Source of the DNA: Pseudomonas floridensis
Lineage (GTDB): Bacteria > Pseudomonadota > Gammaproteobacteria > Pseudomonadales > Pseudomonadaceae
DNA: 64,000 nt
Reading direction: 5' to 3'
NCBI RefSeq assembly: GCF_002087235.1
Contig: NZ_MUIO01000075.1
Span: 1-64,000, forward strand
Both the position numbers and the translations under genes were made by a program. Positions 51,790-60,840 of the stretch are shown here, piece by piece; position 1 is the stretch's first letter, and each line of letters opens with the position of its first letter. The notes below the pieces were generated by a model. It was not told the DNA's origin, searched no databases, and saw only the letters and a list, made by a program, of their open reading frames with translations.

Positions 51790-52415
51790 TTCGTGTACTG
51801 GTAGCTGAAGACCACACTATCGTGCGCGAGGGGATCAAGCAATTGATCGGCCTGGCCAGAGACCTGCAAGTGGTGGGCGAGGCGAGTAACGGCGAACAGT
51901 TGCTCGACACCCTGCGCCATGTGACCTGCGAAGTGGTGCTGCTGGATATTTCCATGCCCGGCGTCAACGGTCTGGAAGCCATTCCGCGGATTCGTGCGCT
52001 GGACAATCCGCCAGCCATTCTGGTGCTGTCGATGCACGACGAGGCGCAGATGGCCGCGCGTGCGCTGAAGATCGGCGCCGCCGGGTACGCCACCAAGGAC
52101 AGTGACCCGGCTCTGTTGCTGACAGCGATCCGCCGGGTCGCGGCGGGCGGGCGTTATATCGATCCGGAACTGGCCGACCGGATGGTGTTCGAGGTTGGCC
52201 TCACCGACAATCGCCCTTTGCATTCACTGCTGTCGGAACGCGAGTTTTCCGTTTTCGAGCGTTTGGCCCAAGGGGCGAACGTCAACGATATCGCCCAGCA
52301 ACTGGCGCTGAGCAGCAAGACCATCAGCACTCACAAGGCTCGTCTGATGCAGAAGATGAAACTCAACTCGCTGGCCGACCTCGTCAAATACGCGATGGAG
52401 CACAAGCTGCTCTGA
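51786..52415 (+). CDS. agtR: LuxR-type response regulator AgtR
   Basis: The 209-aa protein joins a receiver domain (D9 region VAEDH, phospho-acceptor D54 in VVLLDISMPGVNG, conserved K in YATKDSD) to a C-terminal LuxR/NarL helix-turn-helix (LSEREFSVFERLAQGANVND-IAQQLALSSKTISTHK). AgtS is the expected kinase. The ABC operon that follows is the expected target. Confidence 0.93.
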   Translation: MIRVLVAEDHTIVREGIKQLIGLARDLQVVGEASNGEQLLDTLRHVTCEVVLLDISMPGVNGLEAIPRIRALDNPPAILVLSMHDEAQMAARALKIGAAGYATKDSDPALLLTAIRRVAAGGRYIDPELADRMVFEVGLTDNRPLHSLLSEREFSVFERLAQGANVNDIAQQLALSSKTISTHKARLMQKMKLNSLADLVKYAMEHKLL

Positions 52416-52453
52416 GTCTGAAAACGACATGCATCAGATTCTGAACACCAGCT

Positions 52454-52550
52454 CGTGGTAGCGGACGTGTCCGCGACAAATGGGCAGGCGACGCAGATGC
52501 GCAGGGTTGGCGATCCATCGCGGACAAGCGGAGCGTCGCCCGGTCCGCCC
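52454..52550. repeat. REP element between agtR and agtA
   Basis: The segment has GTAGCGGACGTGTCCGCGACAA followed by an inverted, partly degenerate ATCGCGGACAAGCGGAGCGTCGC arm. It lies in the 307-bp spacer, 170 bp before the agtA start. The rest of the spacer must carry the agtA promoter, but no clear site was identified. Confidence 0.65.
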
Positions 52551-52722
52551 CCACCCGATGCCGTGTTATTTCGAAAACATGTCCATTCCCGCCATCGTTG
52601 TAGGGCAATCCCTACCCCAGGCCTTCCAGCCCGCCTAGGCTAATCTCTCATCACCCCCGATTTTCGGGGCCTCGAGGCTGTTCTAGTCTTGATGCCACGC
52701 AGACAAAACAAAGGTGTGGGTA

Positions 52723-53847
52723 ATGAGCGACGTCGATACAAGCGCTGGAGCAAGTGATGTTCTGGTCAGCTTTCGTGGTGTGCAGAAGAGCTACGACGGC
52801 GAAGCACTGATCGTCAAAGATCTCAACCTGGACATTCGCAAAGGCGAGTTCCTGACCCTGCTCGGGCCGTCCGGCTCCGGCAAAACCACCAGCCTGATGA
52901 TGCTCGCCGGTTTCGAGACCCCGACCGCGGGCGAGATCCTGCTCGGCGGCCGTGCCATCAACAACGTGCCGCCGCACAAGCGCGACATCGGCATGGTGTT
53001 CCAGAATTACGCGCTGTTCCCGCACATGACCGTGTCCGAGAATCTGGCTTTCCCGCTGTCGGTACGTGGCATGAGCAAGACCGACATCGGAGAAAAAGTG
53101 AAGCGTGCGCTGGGCATGGTCCAGCTGGATACGTTCGCGCATCGTTACCCGGCGCAGTTGTCGGGCGGGCAGCAGCAGCGCGTGGCGCTGGCTCGCGCCC
53201 TGGTGTTCGAACCGCAACTGGTATTGATGGACGAACCGCTCGGCGCACTCGATAAACAGCTGCGTGAACACATGCAGATGGAAATCAAGCACCTGCATCA
53301 GCGTCTCGGTGTGACCGTGGTCTACGTGACCCACGATCAGGGCGAGGCCTTGACCATGTCCGATCGTGTCGCAGTGTTTCATCAGGGCGAAATCCAGCAG
53401 ATCGCGCCGCCTCGCAGCCTTTATGAAGAGCCGAAAAACACCTTCGTGGCCAATTTCATTGGCGAGAACAACCGTCTCAACGGGCGTCTGGTCAGTCATG
53501 ACGGCGATCGTTGCGTGGTCGAGCTGGAGCGTGGCGAAAAGGTGCATGCGTTGGCAGTCAACGTCGGTCAGCCGGGCGCTCCGGTCACCCTGTCGATTCG
53601 TCCTGAGCGCATCAACCTCAACGGCCGCAGCGAGAACTGCGCGAACCGGTTTTCCGGTCGTGTGGCCGAGTTCATCTACCTGGGCGATCACGTACGTGTG
53701 CGTCTGGAAGTGGCGGGCAAGACGGACTTCTTCGTCAAGCAGCCCATCGCCGAGCTGGATCCGGCGCTGAGCGTTGGTGACGTCGTGCCCATCGGATGGC
53801 AAGTCGAGCATGTCCGCGCGCTCGATCCCTTGCAGCAAGAGCATTGA
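52723..53847 (+). CDS. agtA: ABC transporter ATP-binding protein AgtA
   Basis: The ATG at 52723 (374 aa) follows AAGGTG. The Walker A motif GPSGSGKTT (about 46-54), Q-loop, signature LSGGQQQRVALARAL, Walker B LVLMDEP and the switch histidine are all intact. A C-terminal TOBE domain lies at about 280-365. It is of the PotA/polyamine type. It powers the importer formed with AgtC and AgtD. Confidence 0.94.
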   Translation: MSDVDTSAGASDVLVSFRGVQKSYDGEALIVKDLNLDIRKGEFLTLLGPSGSGKTTSLMMLAGFETPTAGEILLGGRAINNVPPHKRDIGMVFQNYALFPHMTVSENLAFPLSVRGMSKTDIGEKVKRALGMVQLDTFAHRYPAQLSGGQQQRVALARALVFEPQLVLMDEPLGALDKQLREHMQMEIKHLHQRLGVTVVYVTHDQGEALTMSDRVAVFHQGEIQQIAPPRSLYEEPKNTFVANFIGENNRLNGRLVSHDGDRCVVELERGEKVHALAVNVGQPGAPVTLSIRPERINLNGRSENCANRFSGRVAEFIYLGDHVRVRLEVAGKTDFFVKQPIAELDPALSVGDVVPIGWQVEHVRALDPLQQEH

Positions 53848-53930
53848 TCCATCGATAAAAGCAACAACAGAGGCGAATCGATCGCCCACCTCCAATCGCT
53901 TACCAACACTGCTCGTGGAGAAAAGAATAA

Positions 53931-54965
53931 ATGCTGAAACCATTGAAGTTCACCGCCATCACCTTGGGCATGATGTGCGCAGCGCAAGCCATGGCAGCCA
54001 CTGACCTGACTGTCATTTCCTTCGGCGGTGCCAACAAGGCCGCGCAGGAAAAAGCCTTCTACGCGCCGTGGGAAAAGGCCGGCAACGGCAAGATCATCGC
54101 CGGTGAGTACAACGGTGAAATGGCCAAGGTCAAGACCATGGTCGACACCAAGAGCGTGTCCTGGGACCTGGTGGAGGTCGAGTCGCCCGAGCTGGCGCGC
54201 GGCTGTGACGAAGACATGTTCGAAGAACTTGATCCGGCCATATTGGGCAAGTCTGCGGACTACGTGCCGGGTGCGATTACCACATGCGGCGCCGGTTTCT
54301 TCGTCTGGTCCACGGTGCTGGCCTACAACGCCGACAAGGTTGCCAGTGCGCCGAGCGGTTGGGCCGATTTCTGGGACACCAAGAAATTCCCGGGCAAGCG
54401 CGGTCTGCGCAAGGGCGCCAAGTACACGCTGGAATTCGCTCTGATGGCCGACGGTGTAGCGCCAAAAGACGTCTATAAAGTGCTGGCCAGCAAAGACGGT
54501 CAGGACCGTGCGTTCAAGAAGCTCGATGAGCTCAAGCCTAACATTCAATGGTGGGAAGCAGGCGCGCAGCCGCCTCAGTACCTTGCGTCCGGCGACGTGG
54601 TGATGAGCTCGGCCTACAACGGCCGCATCGCTGCCGTACAGAAAGAGAGCAACCTGAAAGTGGTGTGGACCGGCGGCGTCTACGACTTCGACGCCTGGGC
54701 CATTCCAAAAGGGTCCAAAAACGCAGAAGCGGCGAAGAAGTTCATCGCCTACAGCTTGAGCCCTGAGCAGCAGAAGACTTACTCGCAGAACATCGCCTAC
54801 GGTCCGGCCAACACTCAGGCCGTCGCGTTGCTGGATAAGGAAACCCTGCAGAACATGCCGACCACCCCTGAAAACATCAAGGATCAGGTGCAGATGAATG
54901 TTGCGTTCTGGACCGATAACGGCGAATCCCTGGAGCAGCGCTTCACTGCCTGGGCTGCCAGGTAA
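53931..54965 (+). CDS. agtB: Periplasmic substrate-binding protein AgtB
   Basis: The 344-aa protein has a signal peptide (1-22, cleavage after MAA), then a PotD-like two-lobe binding protein starting TDLTVISFGGANKAAQEKAF. In P. aeruginosa the equivalent system takes up 4-aminobutyrate and 5-aminovalerate. It starts 83 bp after agtA. Confidence 0.92.
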   Translation: MLKPLKFTAITLGMMCAAQAMAATDLTVISFGGANKAAQEKAFYAPWEKAGNGKIIAGEYNGEMAKVKTMVDTKSVSWDLVEVESPELARGCDEDMFEELDPAILGKSADYVPGAITTCGAGFFVWSTVLAYNADKVASAPSGWADFWDTKKFPGKRGLRKGAKYTLEFALMADGVAPKDVYKVLASKDGQDRAFKKLDELKPNIQWWEAGAQPPQYLASGDVVMSSAYNGRIAAVQKESNLKVVWTGGVYDFDAWAIPKGSKNAEAAKKFIAYSLSPEQQKTYSQNIAYGPANTQAVALLDKETLQNMPTTPENIKDQVQMNVAFWTDNGESLEQRFTAWAAR

Positions 54966-55043
54966 CCGTGTCACGTTGAGTTAGATCCGGGTGCTTCCTG
55001 TGTCAGGGAGCACCCTCTTCGTTGAAAGATTCCGGAGTTCGCT

Positions 55044-56291
55044 ATGGCCACCGCCGTGCCCCTGACTGAAGGCGCCAGCCCCAACTTGAAGCAACGTCTC
55101 GCACGTGCAGAGCGAGTCAATCGCTGGAAGGCTCAGGCGCTGATCGCGCCGCTGGTCATCTTCCTGCTGCTGGTGTTTCTGGTGCCGATCGCCGCGCTGC
55201 TCTACAAAAGCGTCAGTAACCCGGAAGTCGTTGCCGCTTTGCCGAGCACCGTCATCGAAGTTCAGAAATGGGATGGAAAAGGGCTGCCGCCCGAGTCGGT
55301 CTACAAGGCGCTGAGCCTGGACCTGGCTGAAACCCGCAAAAATTCAACCCTGGGCGAGCTGTCCAAGCGCCTGAACATGGAACTGGCCGGTTACCGCAGT
55401 CTGCTGAGCAAGACTGCTCGCGCGCTGCCGTTCAAGACTGAACCTGCCTCTTATAAAGAAGCGCTCGAAGCGCTGGATGAGCGTTGGGGCGATCCCGCCT
55501 ACTGGCAAGCCGTGCGGCGCAACACCAGCAGCATCACGCCGTACTACGTGTTGGCCGCCGTCGATCATCGTATCGACGATCTCGGTGAAGTGGCGCCAGC
55601 GACACCCGATCAGGCGATTTACCTGGATATTTTCGCCCGTACCTTCTGGATGGGGTTTGTCATCACCGTCATCTGTCTGGTGCTGGCGTATCCGCTGGCC
55701 TATCTGCTGGCCAGCCTGCCTTCGCGTCAAAGCAACCTGCTGATGATTCTCGTGCTGCTGCCGTTCTGGACCTCGATTCTGGTGCGCGTCGCGGCCTGGA
55801 TCGTGCTGCTGCAGTCCAGCGGATTGATCAATAGCGCGCTGCTGGCGATGGGCATCATCGACAAGCCGCTGGAGCTGGTCTTCAACCGGGTCGGCGTCTA
55901 CATCTCGATGGTGCACATCATGCTGCCGTTCATGATCCTGCCGATCTACAGCGTGATGAAGAACATTTCCCCGACCTACATGCGCGCCGCCATTTCGCTG
56001 GGCTGCCATCCGTTCAGCAGTTTCTGGCGTGTGTACTTTCCACAGACTTATGCCGGAATCGGTGCCGGTTGCCTTCTGGTGTTCATTCTGTCGATCGGCT
56101 ACTACATCACCCCGGCATTGCTGGGCAGCCCGAACGATCAGATGGTCAGCTACTTCGTCGCGTTCTACACCAACACCAGTATCAACTGGGGCATGGCCAC
56201 CGCGCTGGGCGGTCTGCTGCTGTTGGCGACCATCGTGTTGTATCTGATCTATAGCTGGCTGGTCGGCGCCAGCCGCCTGCGTCTGAGCTGA
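55044..56291 (+). CDS. agtC: ABC transporter permease AgtC
   Basis: The 415-aa protein has one membrane helix near residues 33-56, a large periplasmic insert (about 60-200), then five further helices with the EAA-type loop in YMRAAISLGCHPFSSFWRVYFPQ. The insert makes it about 130 residues longer than the usual PotB-type permeases. It starts 78 bp after agtB. Confidence 0.93.
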   Translation: MATAVPLTEGASPNLKQRLARAERVNRWKAQALIAPLVIFLLLVFLVPIAALLYKSVSNPEVVAALPSTVIEVQKWDGKGLPPESVYKALSLDLAETRKNSTLGELSKRLNMELAGYRSLLSKTARALPFKTEPASYKEALEALDERWGDPAYWQAVRRNTSSITPYYVLAAVDHRIDDLGEVAPATPDQAIYLDIFARTFWMGFVITVICLVLAYPLAYLLASLPSRQSNLLMILVLLPFWTSILVRVAAWIVLLQSSGLINSALLAMGIIDKPLELVFNRVGVYISMVHIMLPFMILPIYSVMKNISPTYMRAAISLGCHPFSSFWRVYFPQTYAGIGAGCLLVFILSIGYYITPALLGSPNDQMVSYFVAFYTNTSINWGMATALGGLLLLATIVLYLIYSWLVGASRLRLS

Positions 56292-56302
56292 GGAGCGTCA
56301 CC

Positions 56303-57127
56303 ATGTTGAATCCCTACACGTCGCCGATCGAGCGTATCTGGCATTACGCGCTGCGTATCCTCTGTGCGCTGGTGCTGCTGTTTCTCGTGCTGCCGGTGCT
56401 GGTCATCGTGCCGCTGTCGTTCAATTCCGGCAGTTTTCTGGTCTATCCGCTGCAAGGGTTTTCCCTGCACTGGTATCAGGACTTCTTCAATTCGGCCGAG
56501 TGGATGCGAGCGCTGAAGAACAGCATGATCGTCGCCCCGGCCGCCACGCTGCTGGCGATGGTGTTCGGCACGCTGGCGGCGATTGGCCTGACGCGTGGCC
56601 ATTTTCCCGGTAAGGCGCTGGTCATGGCGCTGGTGATTTCACCGATGGTGGTGCCGGTGGTCATCGTCGGTGTGGCCAGCTATCTGTTTTTCGCTCCGCT
56701 TGGGTTGGGCAACAGTTATACCTCGCTGATATTGGTGCACGCGGTATTGGGCGTGCCGTTCGTGATCATCACCGTGTCGGCGACATTGCAGGGCTTCAAT
56801 CACAATCTGGTGCGTGCGGCGGCCAGCCTGGGTGCTTCGCCATTGACGGCATTTCGTCGGGTGACCTTACCTCTGATCGCTCCGGGCGTGATTTCGGGTG
56901 CCTTGTTCGCGTTCGCGACCTCGTTCGATGAGGTGGTCGTCACACTGTTCCTGGCCGGGCCTGAACAAGCGACGTTGCCACGCCAGATGTTCAGCGGCAT
57001 TCGCGAAAACCTCAGCCCGACCATCGCTGCCGCCGCGACCTTGCTGATCGGCTTTTCGGTCGTGTTGCTGCTGGTGCTGGAATGGTTGCGTGGGCGTAGC
57101 GAGAAATTGAGGACTCAGGTGGCCTGA
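56303..57127 (+). CDS. agtD: ABC transporter permease AgtD
   Basis: The 274-aa protein is a PotC-type permease with six predicted helices and an EAA loop (LVRAAASLGASPLTAFRRVTLP). It starts 11 bp after agtC, so the two are co-translated. It forms the membrane channel with AgtC. Confidence 0.93.
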   Translation: MLNPYTSPIERIWHYALRILCALVLLFLVLPVLVIVPLSFNSGSFLVYPLQGFSLHWYQDFFNSAEWMRALKNSMIVAPAATLLAMVFGTLAAIGLTRGHFPGKALVMALVISPMVVPVVIVGVASYLFFAPLGLGNSYTSLILVHAVLGVPFVIITVSATLQGFNHNLVRAAASLGASPLTAFRRVTLPLIAPGVISGALFAFATSFDEVVVTLFLAGPEQATLPRQMFSGIRENLSPTIAAAATLLIGFSVVLLLVLEWLRGRSEKLRTQVA

Positions 57128-57404
57128 CCGTGTCTTGCGGCGCTTTATCAAAACGCCGCATTTCCAGCGCCTGCCCGGGCCTCTTCGCGAACAAGTTCGC
57201 TCCCACTCGACCAGGCCTTCGCTCTGTGAGGCGCCCGTGGGAGCCAACTTGTCCGCGAACGCTTTATCAAAACGCCGCATTTCCAGCGTCTGCACGGGCA
57301 TTTCGCGAACAGGGGAGCGCCTACGTCAGCGGGCGATCTGCGACATATTAAGAAACGTTGGAGTACAATGCGCGCCACCGTGATTCTGCTCAAACAGGTG
57401 CGTC
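57128..57404. repeat. REP cluster with a 40-bp direct repeat, before rpe
   Basis: Two 40-bp copies starting CGCTTTATCAAAACGCCGCA (57141-57180 and 57260-57299) are nearly identical and 119 bp apart. They flank and interleave REP arms (TTCGCGAACAAGTTCGCTCCC and GGGAGCCAACTTGTCCGCGAAC). A third, truncated arm follows near 57300-57313. No coding sequence is supported. The rpe promoter probably lies at 57340-57400. Confidence 0.8.
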
Positions 57405-58079
57405 ATGCAGCCCTTCGTTATTGCCCCATCGATTCTTTCCGCTGACTTCGCCCGCCTGGGCGAGGAAGTCGACAATGTCCTGGCCGCTGGCGCGGACTTC
57501 GTCCATTTCGATGTCATGGACAACCACTACGTCCCGAACCTGACCATTGGTCCGATGGTGTGCAGCGCGCTGCGTAAATATGGTGTGACAGCCCCTATCG
57601 ATGTGCACCTGATGGTCAGCCCGGTGGACCGGATCATCGGCGATTTCGTCGAGGCCGGTGCCACCTACATCACCTTTCACCCTGAAGCCACCCAACACAT
57701 CGACCGCTCGCTGCAGTTGATCCGTGAAGGCGGCTGCAAGTCGGGTCTGGTGTTCAACCCGGCGACGCCGTTGAACCTGCTGGAGTACGTCATGGACAAG
57801 GTCGACATGATCCTGCTCATGAGCGTCAACCCAGGCTTCGGTGGCCAGAAGTTCATTCCCGGCACCCTCAACAAACTGCGTGAAGCACGCGCTTTGATCG
57901 ACGCCTCGGGGCGCGACATCCGTCTGGAGATCGACGGCGGCGTCAACGTCAACAACATCCGTGAGATCGCCGCCGCCGGTGCCGATACCTTCGTGGCCGG
58001 CTCTGCGATCTTCAATGCCCCCGATTACCGCGAAGTGATCGAAAAGATGCGCAGCGAACTGGCGTCTGCCCGCGCATGA
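57405..58079 (+). CDS. rpe: Ribulose-phosphate 3-epimerase
   Basis: The 224-aa TIM-barrel protein has [35 protein letters not shown], the metal-binding DVHLMV and [10 protein letters not shown]. It interconverts ribulose-5-phosphate and xylulose-5-phosphate. It overlaps gph by 4 bp. Confidence 0.98.
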   Translation: MQPFVIAPSILSADFARLGEEVDNVLAAGADFVHFDVMDNHYVPNLTIGPMVCSALRKYGVTAPIDVHLMVSPVDRIIGDFVEAGATYITFHPEATQHIDRSLQLIREGGCKSGLVFNPATPLNLLEYVMDKVDMILLMSVNPGFGGQKFIPGTLNKLREARALIDASGRDIRLEIDGGVNVNNIREIAAAGADTFVAGSAIFNAPDYREVIEKMRSELASARA

Positions 58080-58894
58080 GCGGCTTCGAGCAGCTGTTCG
58101 CAGGTCAACTGCCCAAGCTGATCATGTTCGATCTGGACGGCACCCTCGTGGATTCGGTACCGGACCTGGCCGTCGCGGTGGACAAAATGTTGCTCCAGCT
58201 AGGCCGCCCTGCGGCGGGTCTGGAATCGGTGCGCGCCTGGGTCGGCAACGGTGCTCCGGTGCTGGTGCGCCGGGCACTGGCCAACGACATCGATCACAAC
58301 GGTGTCGATGACGCGCTGGCCGAACAGGGTCTCGAGATATTCATGCAAGCCTACGCAGAAAAGCACGAGTTCACCGTGGTCTATCCCGGCGTGCGTGAAA
58401 CCCTGAAATGGCTGCAGAAGATGGGCGTGCAGATGGCGCTGATCACCAACAAGCCGGAGCGTTTCGTTGCGCCGCTGCTCGACGAGATGAAGCTGGGCCG
58501 CTTCTTTCGCTGGATCGTTGGTGGCGACACCATGCCGCAGAAGAAGCCGGACCCCGCCGCGTTGTTTTTTGTCATGAAAATGGCCGGCGTCCCGGCCTCG
58601 CAATCCCTGTTCGTCGGCGATTCGCGTACCGACGTGCAAGCCGCCAAGGCCGCCGGTGTGGCGTGTGTCGCGCTGAGCTATGGCTACAACCACGGTCGCC
58701 CGATTGCCGAGGAATCCCCGGCCATGGTGATCGACGATCTGCGCAAGCTGATTCCCGGTTGCCTGGATCAGGACGCTGAGATACTGTTGCCCGACATCGA
58801 ACGTCCCTCCCATAGAGATTCCATCGTGGTGGTCACTCGCAAACTCTGGATGAAAGTCATGAAGGCTCTGGCCCGCTGGCGTTGGCGCGCCTGA
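58076..58894 (+). CDS. gph: Phosphoglycolate phosphatase
   Basis: The 272-aa HAD-family protein has motif [11 protein letters not shown] with the nucleophile aspartate, the threonine-containing [10 protein letters not shown], the KPDP lysine and [15 protein letters not shown]. It removes phosphate from 2-phosphoglycolate, a by-product of DNA repair. The C terminus is about 40 residues longer than the HAD core. It is coupled to rpe and lies 70 bp before trpE. Confidence 0.95.
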   Translation: MSGFEQLFAGQLPKLIMFDLDGTLVDSVPDLAVAVDKMLLQLGRPAAGLESVRAWVGNGAPVLVRRALANDIDHNGVDDALAEQGLEIFMQAYAEKHEFTVVYPGVRETLKWLQKMGVQMALITNKPERFVAPLLDEMKLGRFFRWIVGGDTMPQKKPDPAALFFVMKMAGVPASQSLFVGDSRTDVQAAKAAGVACVALSYGYNHGRPIAEESPAMVIDDLRKLIPGCLDQDAEILLPDIERPSHRDSIVVVTRKLWMKVMKALARWRWRA

Positions 58895-58964
58895 CTTGAT
58901 CCTGGCCGGCTTGCCGGTACGTTTGCCTACTTGACCGATTTATCCTCACACCACGAGGTTGCTC

Positions 58965-60446
58965 ATGAACCGTGAAGAATTCCTGCGTTTGGCCGCTGAC
59001 GGCTACAACCGCATCCCGTTGGCCCGCGAAACCCTGGCTGACTTCGACACGCCGCTGTCGATCTACCTGAAACTGGCCGACCAGCCGAACTCCTATTTGC
59101 TGGAGTCCGTTCAGGGCGGCGAGAAGTGGGGGCGTTACTCGATCATCGGTCTGCCATGCCGCACGGTACTGCGCGTGCATGGCCAGCGCATCAGCATTAC
59201 TCATGACGGCGTCGAGATCGAAAGCCTCGAGTCCGAAGACCCACTGGCGTTCGTCGAGGCGTTCAAGGCGCGTTACAACGTGCCGACCATCGCCGGTCTG
59301 CCGCGCTTCAATGGCGGGCTGGTCGGCTATTTCGGTTATGACTGCGTGCGTTATGTCGAGAAGCGTCTGGCGAACTGTCCGAACCCCGATCCATTGGGCG
59401 TGCCTGACATTCTGCTGATGGTGTCCGACGCTGTCGTGGTGTTCGACAACCTGGCTGGCAAGATGCACGCCATTGTGCTGGTCGATCCGGCGCAGCAGGA
59501 TGCCTACGAGCAGGGGCGTGCGCAGCTCGACGAACTGATGGACAAGCTGCGCCAGCCCATCACGCCACGTCGCGGCCTGGACCTGGATCGCCCGCCCGCG
59601 CCGGATCCGGTATTTCGCTCCAGTTTCACGCAGAGTGATTACGAAGCGGCAGTCGATACCATCAAGCAGTACATTCTGGCGGGCGACGTGATGCAGGTCG
59701 TACCGTCGCAACGCATGTCCATTGACTTCAAGGCCGCGCCCATCGATCTGTATCGGGCGCTGCGCTGCTTCAATCCGACGCCTTACATGTACTTCTTCAA
59801 CTTCGGTGACTTCCATGTGGTCGGCAGTTCGCCGGAAGTGCTGGTGCGGGTCGAAGACAATCTGATCACCGTGCGTCCTATTGCTGGCACGCGGCCACGC
59901 GGCGCCAACGAAGACGCTGACCTGGCGCTGGAAAAAGACCTGCTGTCCGACGACAAGGAAATTGCCGAGCACTTGATGCTCATTGATCTGGGCCGCAATG
60001 ATACCGGTCGCGTGTCAGAGATCGGCACGGTCAAGCTGACCGAGAAAATGGTCATCGAGCGCTATTCCAACGTGATGCACATTGTTTCCAACGTCACCGG
60101 CCAGTTGAAAGACGGCCTGACCGCGATGGATGCACTGCGGGCGATTCTGCCAGCGGGCACCTTGTCGGGCGCACCGAAGATTCGTGCGATGGAAATCATC
60201 GATGAGCTGGAACCGGTCAAGCGCGGTGTTTATGGCGGGGCAGTGGGGTATTTTGCCTGGAATGGCAACATGGACACCGCTATCGCGATTCGTACCGCAG
60301 TGATCAAGAACGGCGAGCTGCACGTACAGGCGGGCGGCGGGATTGTGGCTGACTCGGTGCCTGCGCTGGAGTGGGAAGAGACGCTCAACAAACGTCGCGC
60401 GATGTTCCGGGCGGTGGCGCTGGCGGAGCAGACCGCGGCGGAGTGA
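58965..60446 (+). CDS. trpE: Anthranilate synthase component I TrpE
   Basis: The start is the ATG at 58965 (493 aa), with GAGG eight bases upstream; the TTG 6 bp earlier is not needed. The chorismate-binding domain has [39 protein letters not shown] and AGGGIVADS. It makes anthranilate from chorismate with TrpG. No leader peptide was found in the short spacer before it. It marks one side of the trpE-trpG pyocin/tailocin site. Confidence 0.98.
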   Translation: MNREEFLRLAADGYNRIPLARETLADFDTPLSIYLKLADQPNSYLLESVQGGEKWGRYSIIGLPCRTVLRVHGQRISITHDGVEIESLESEDPLAFVEAFKARYNVPTIAGLPRFNGGLVGYFGYDCVRYVEKRLANCPNPDPLGVPDILLMVSDAVVVFDNLAGKMHAIVLVDPAQQDAYEQGRAQLDELMDKLRQPITPRRGLDLDRPPAPDPVFRSSFTQSDYEAAVDTIKQYILAGDVMQVVPSQRMSIDFKAAPIDLYRALRCFNPTPYMYFFNFGDFHVVGSSPEVLVRVEDNLITVRPIAGTRPRGANEDADLALEKDLLSDDKEIAEHLMLIDLGRNDTGRVSEIGTVKLTEKMVIERYSNVMHIVSNVTGQLKDGLTAMDALRAILPAGTLSGAPKIRAMEIIDELEPVKRGVYGGAVGYFAWNGNMDTAIAIRTAVIKNGELHVQAGGGIVADSVPALEWEETLNKRRAMFRAVALAEQTAAE

Positions 60447-60499
60447 GCGGTTCAATCTGTCTGGTGCCTGAGATTGCACTCGAAGCATCCCTCACTGAT

Positions 60500-60838
60500 C
60501 AGTTGCTGTAGGAGTGGACTTGTCCACGAAGACGGTGTTTTCGGCGCTGATTGGTTGGTGTCTGCACCGGCTTTTTCGCGGACAAGTCCGCTCCCACTGG
60601 CAGTTGCCGTAGGAGGGGACTTGTCCACGAAGACGGTGTTTTCGGTGCTGATTTGTTGGTGTCTGCACCGGCTTTTTCGCGGACAAGTTGGCTCCCACTG
60701 GCAGTTGCCGTAGGAGTGGAGTTGTCCACGAAGGCGGTGTTTTCGGTGCTGATTTTCGGTGTCTGCACCGGCTTTTTCGCGGACAAGTCCGCTCCCACTG
60801 GCAGTTGCCGTAGGAGTGGACTTGTCCACGAAGGCAGT
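60500..60838. repeat. Tandem array of about 101-bp paired REP units
   Basis: Three full units start at 60500, 60601 and 60702, and a fourth, cut unit starts at 60802. Each begins CAGTTGC(C/T)GTAGGAGTGGA, has GACTTGTCCACGAAG, then an inverted TTTTTCGCGGACAAGT(C/T)(C/G)GCTCC and ends CCCACTGG. The array ends right against the estA stop codon (60841). Short open frames through it on both strands are repeat artefacts. Confidence 0.93.
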
Positions 60839-60840
60839 GC

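Noticed and set aside
58895-58964. trp leader peptide/attenuator before trpE
   Set aside because: The spacer is only 70 bp and contains neither a Trp-rich short frame nor alternative hairpins.
60500-60838. Possible CRISPR array
   Set aside because: The repeat unit is about 101 bp and continuous, with no unique spacers between short repeats; each unit is a pair of inverted REP arms.
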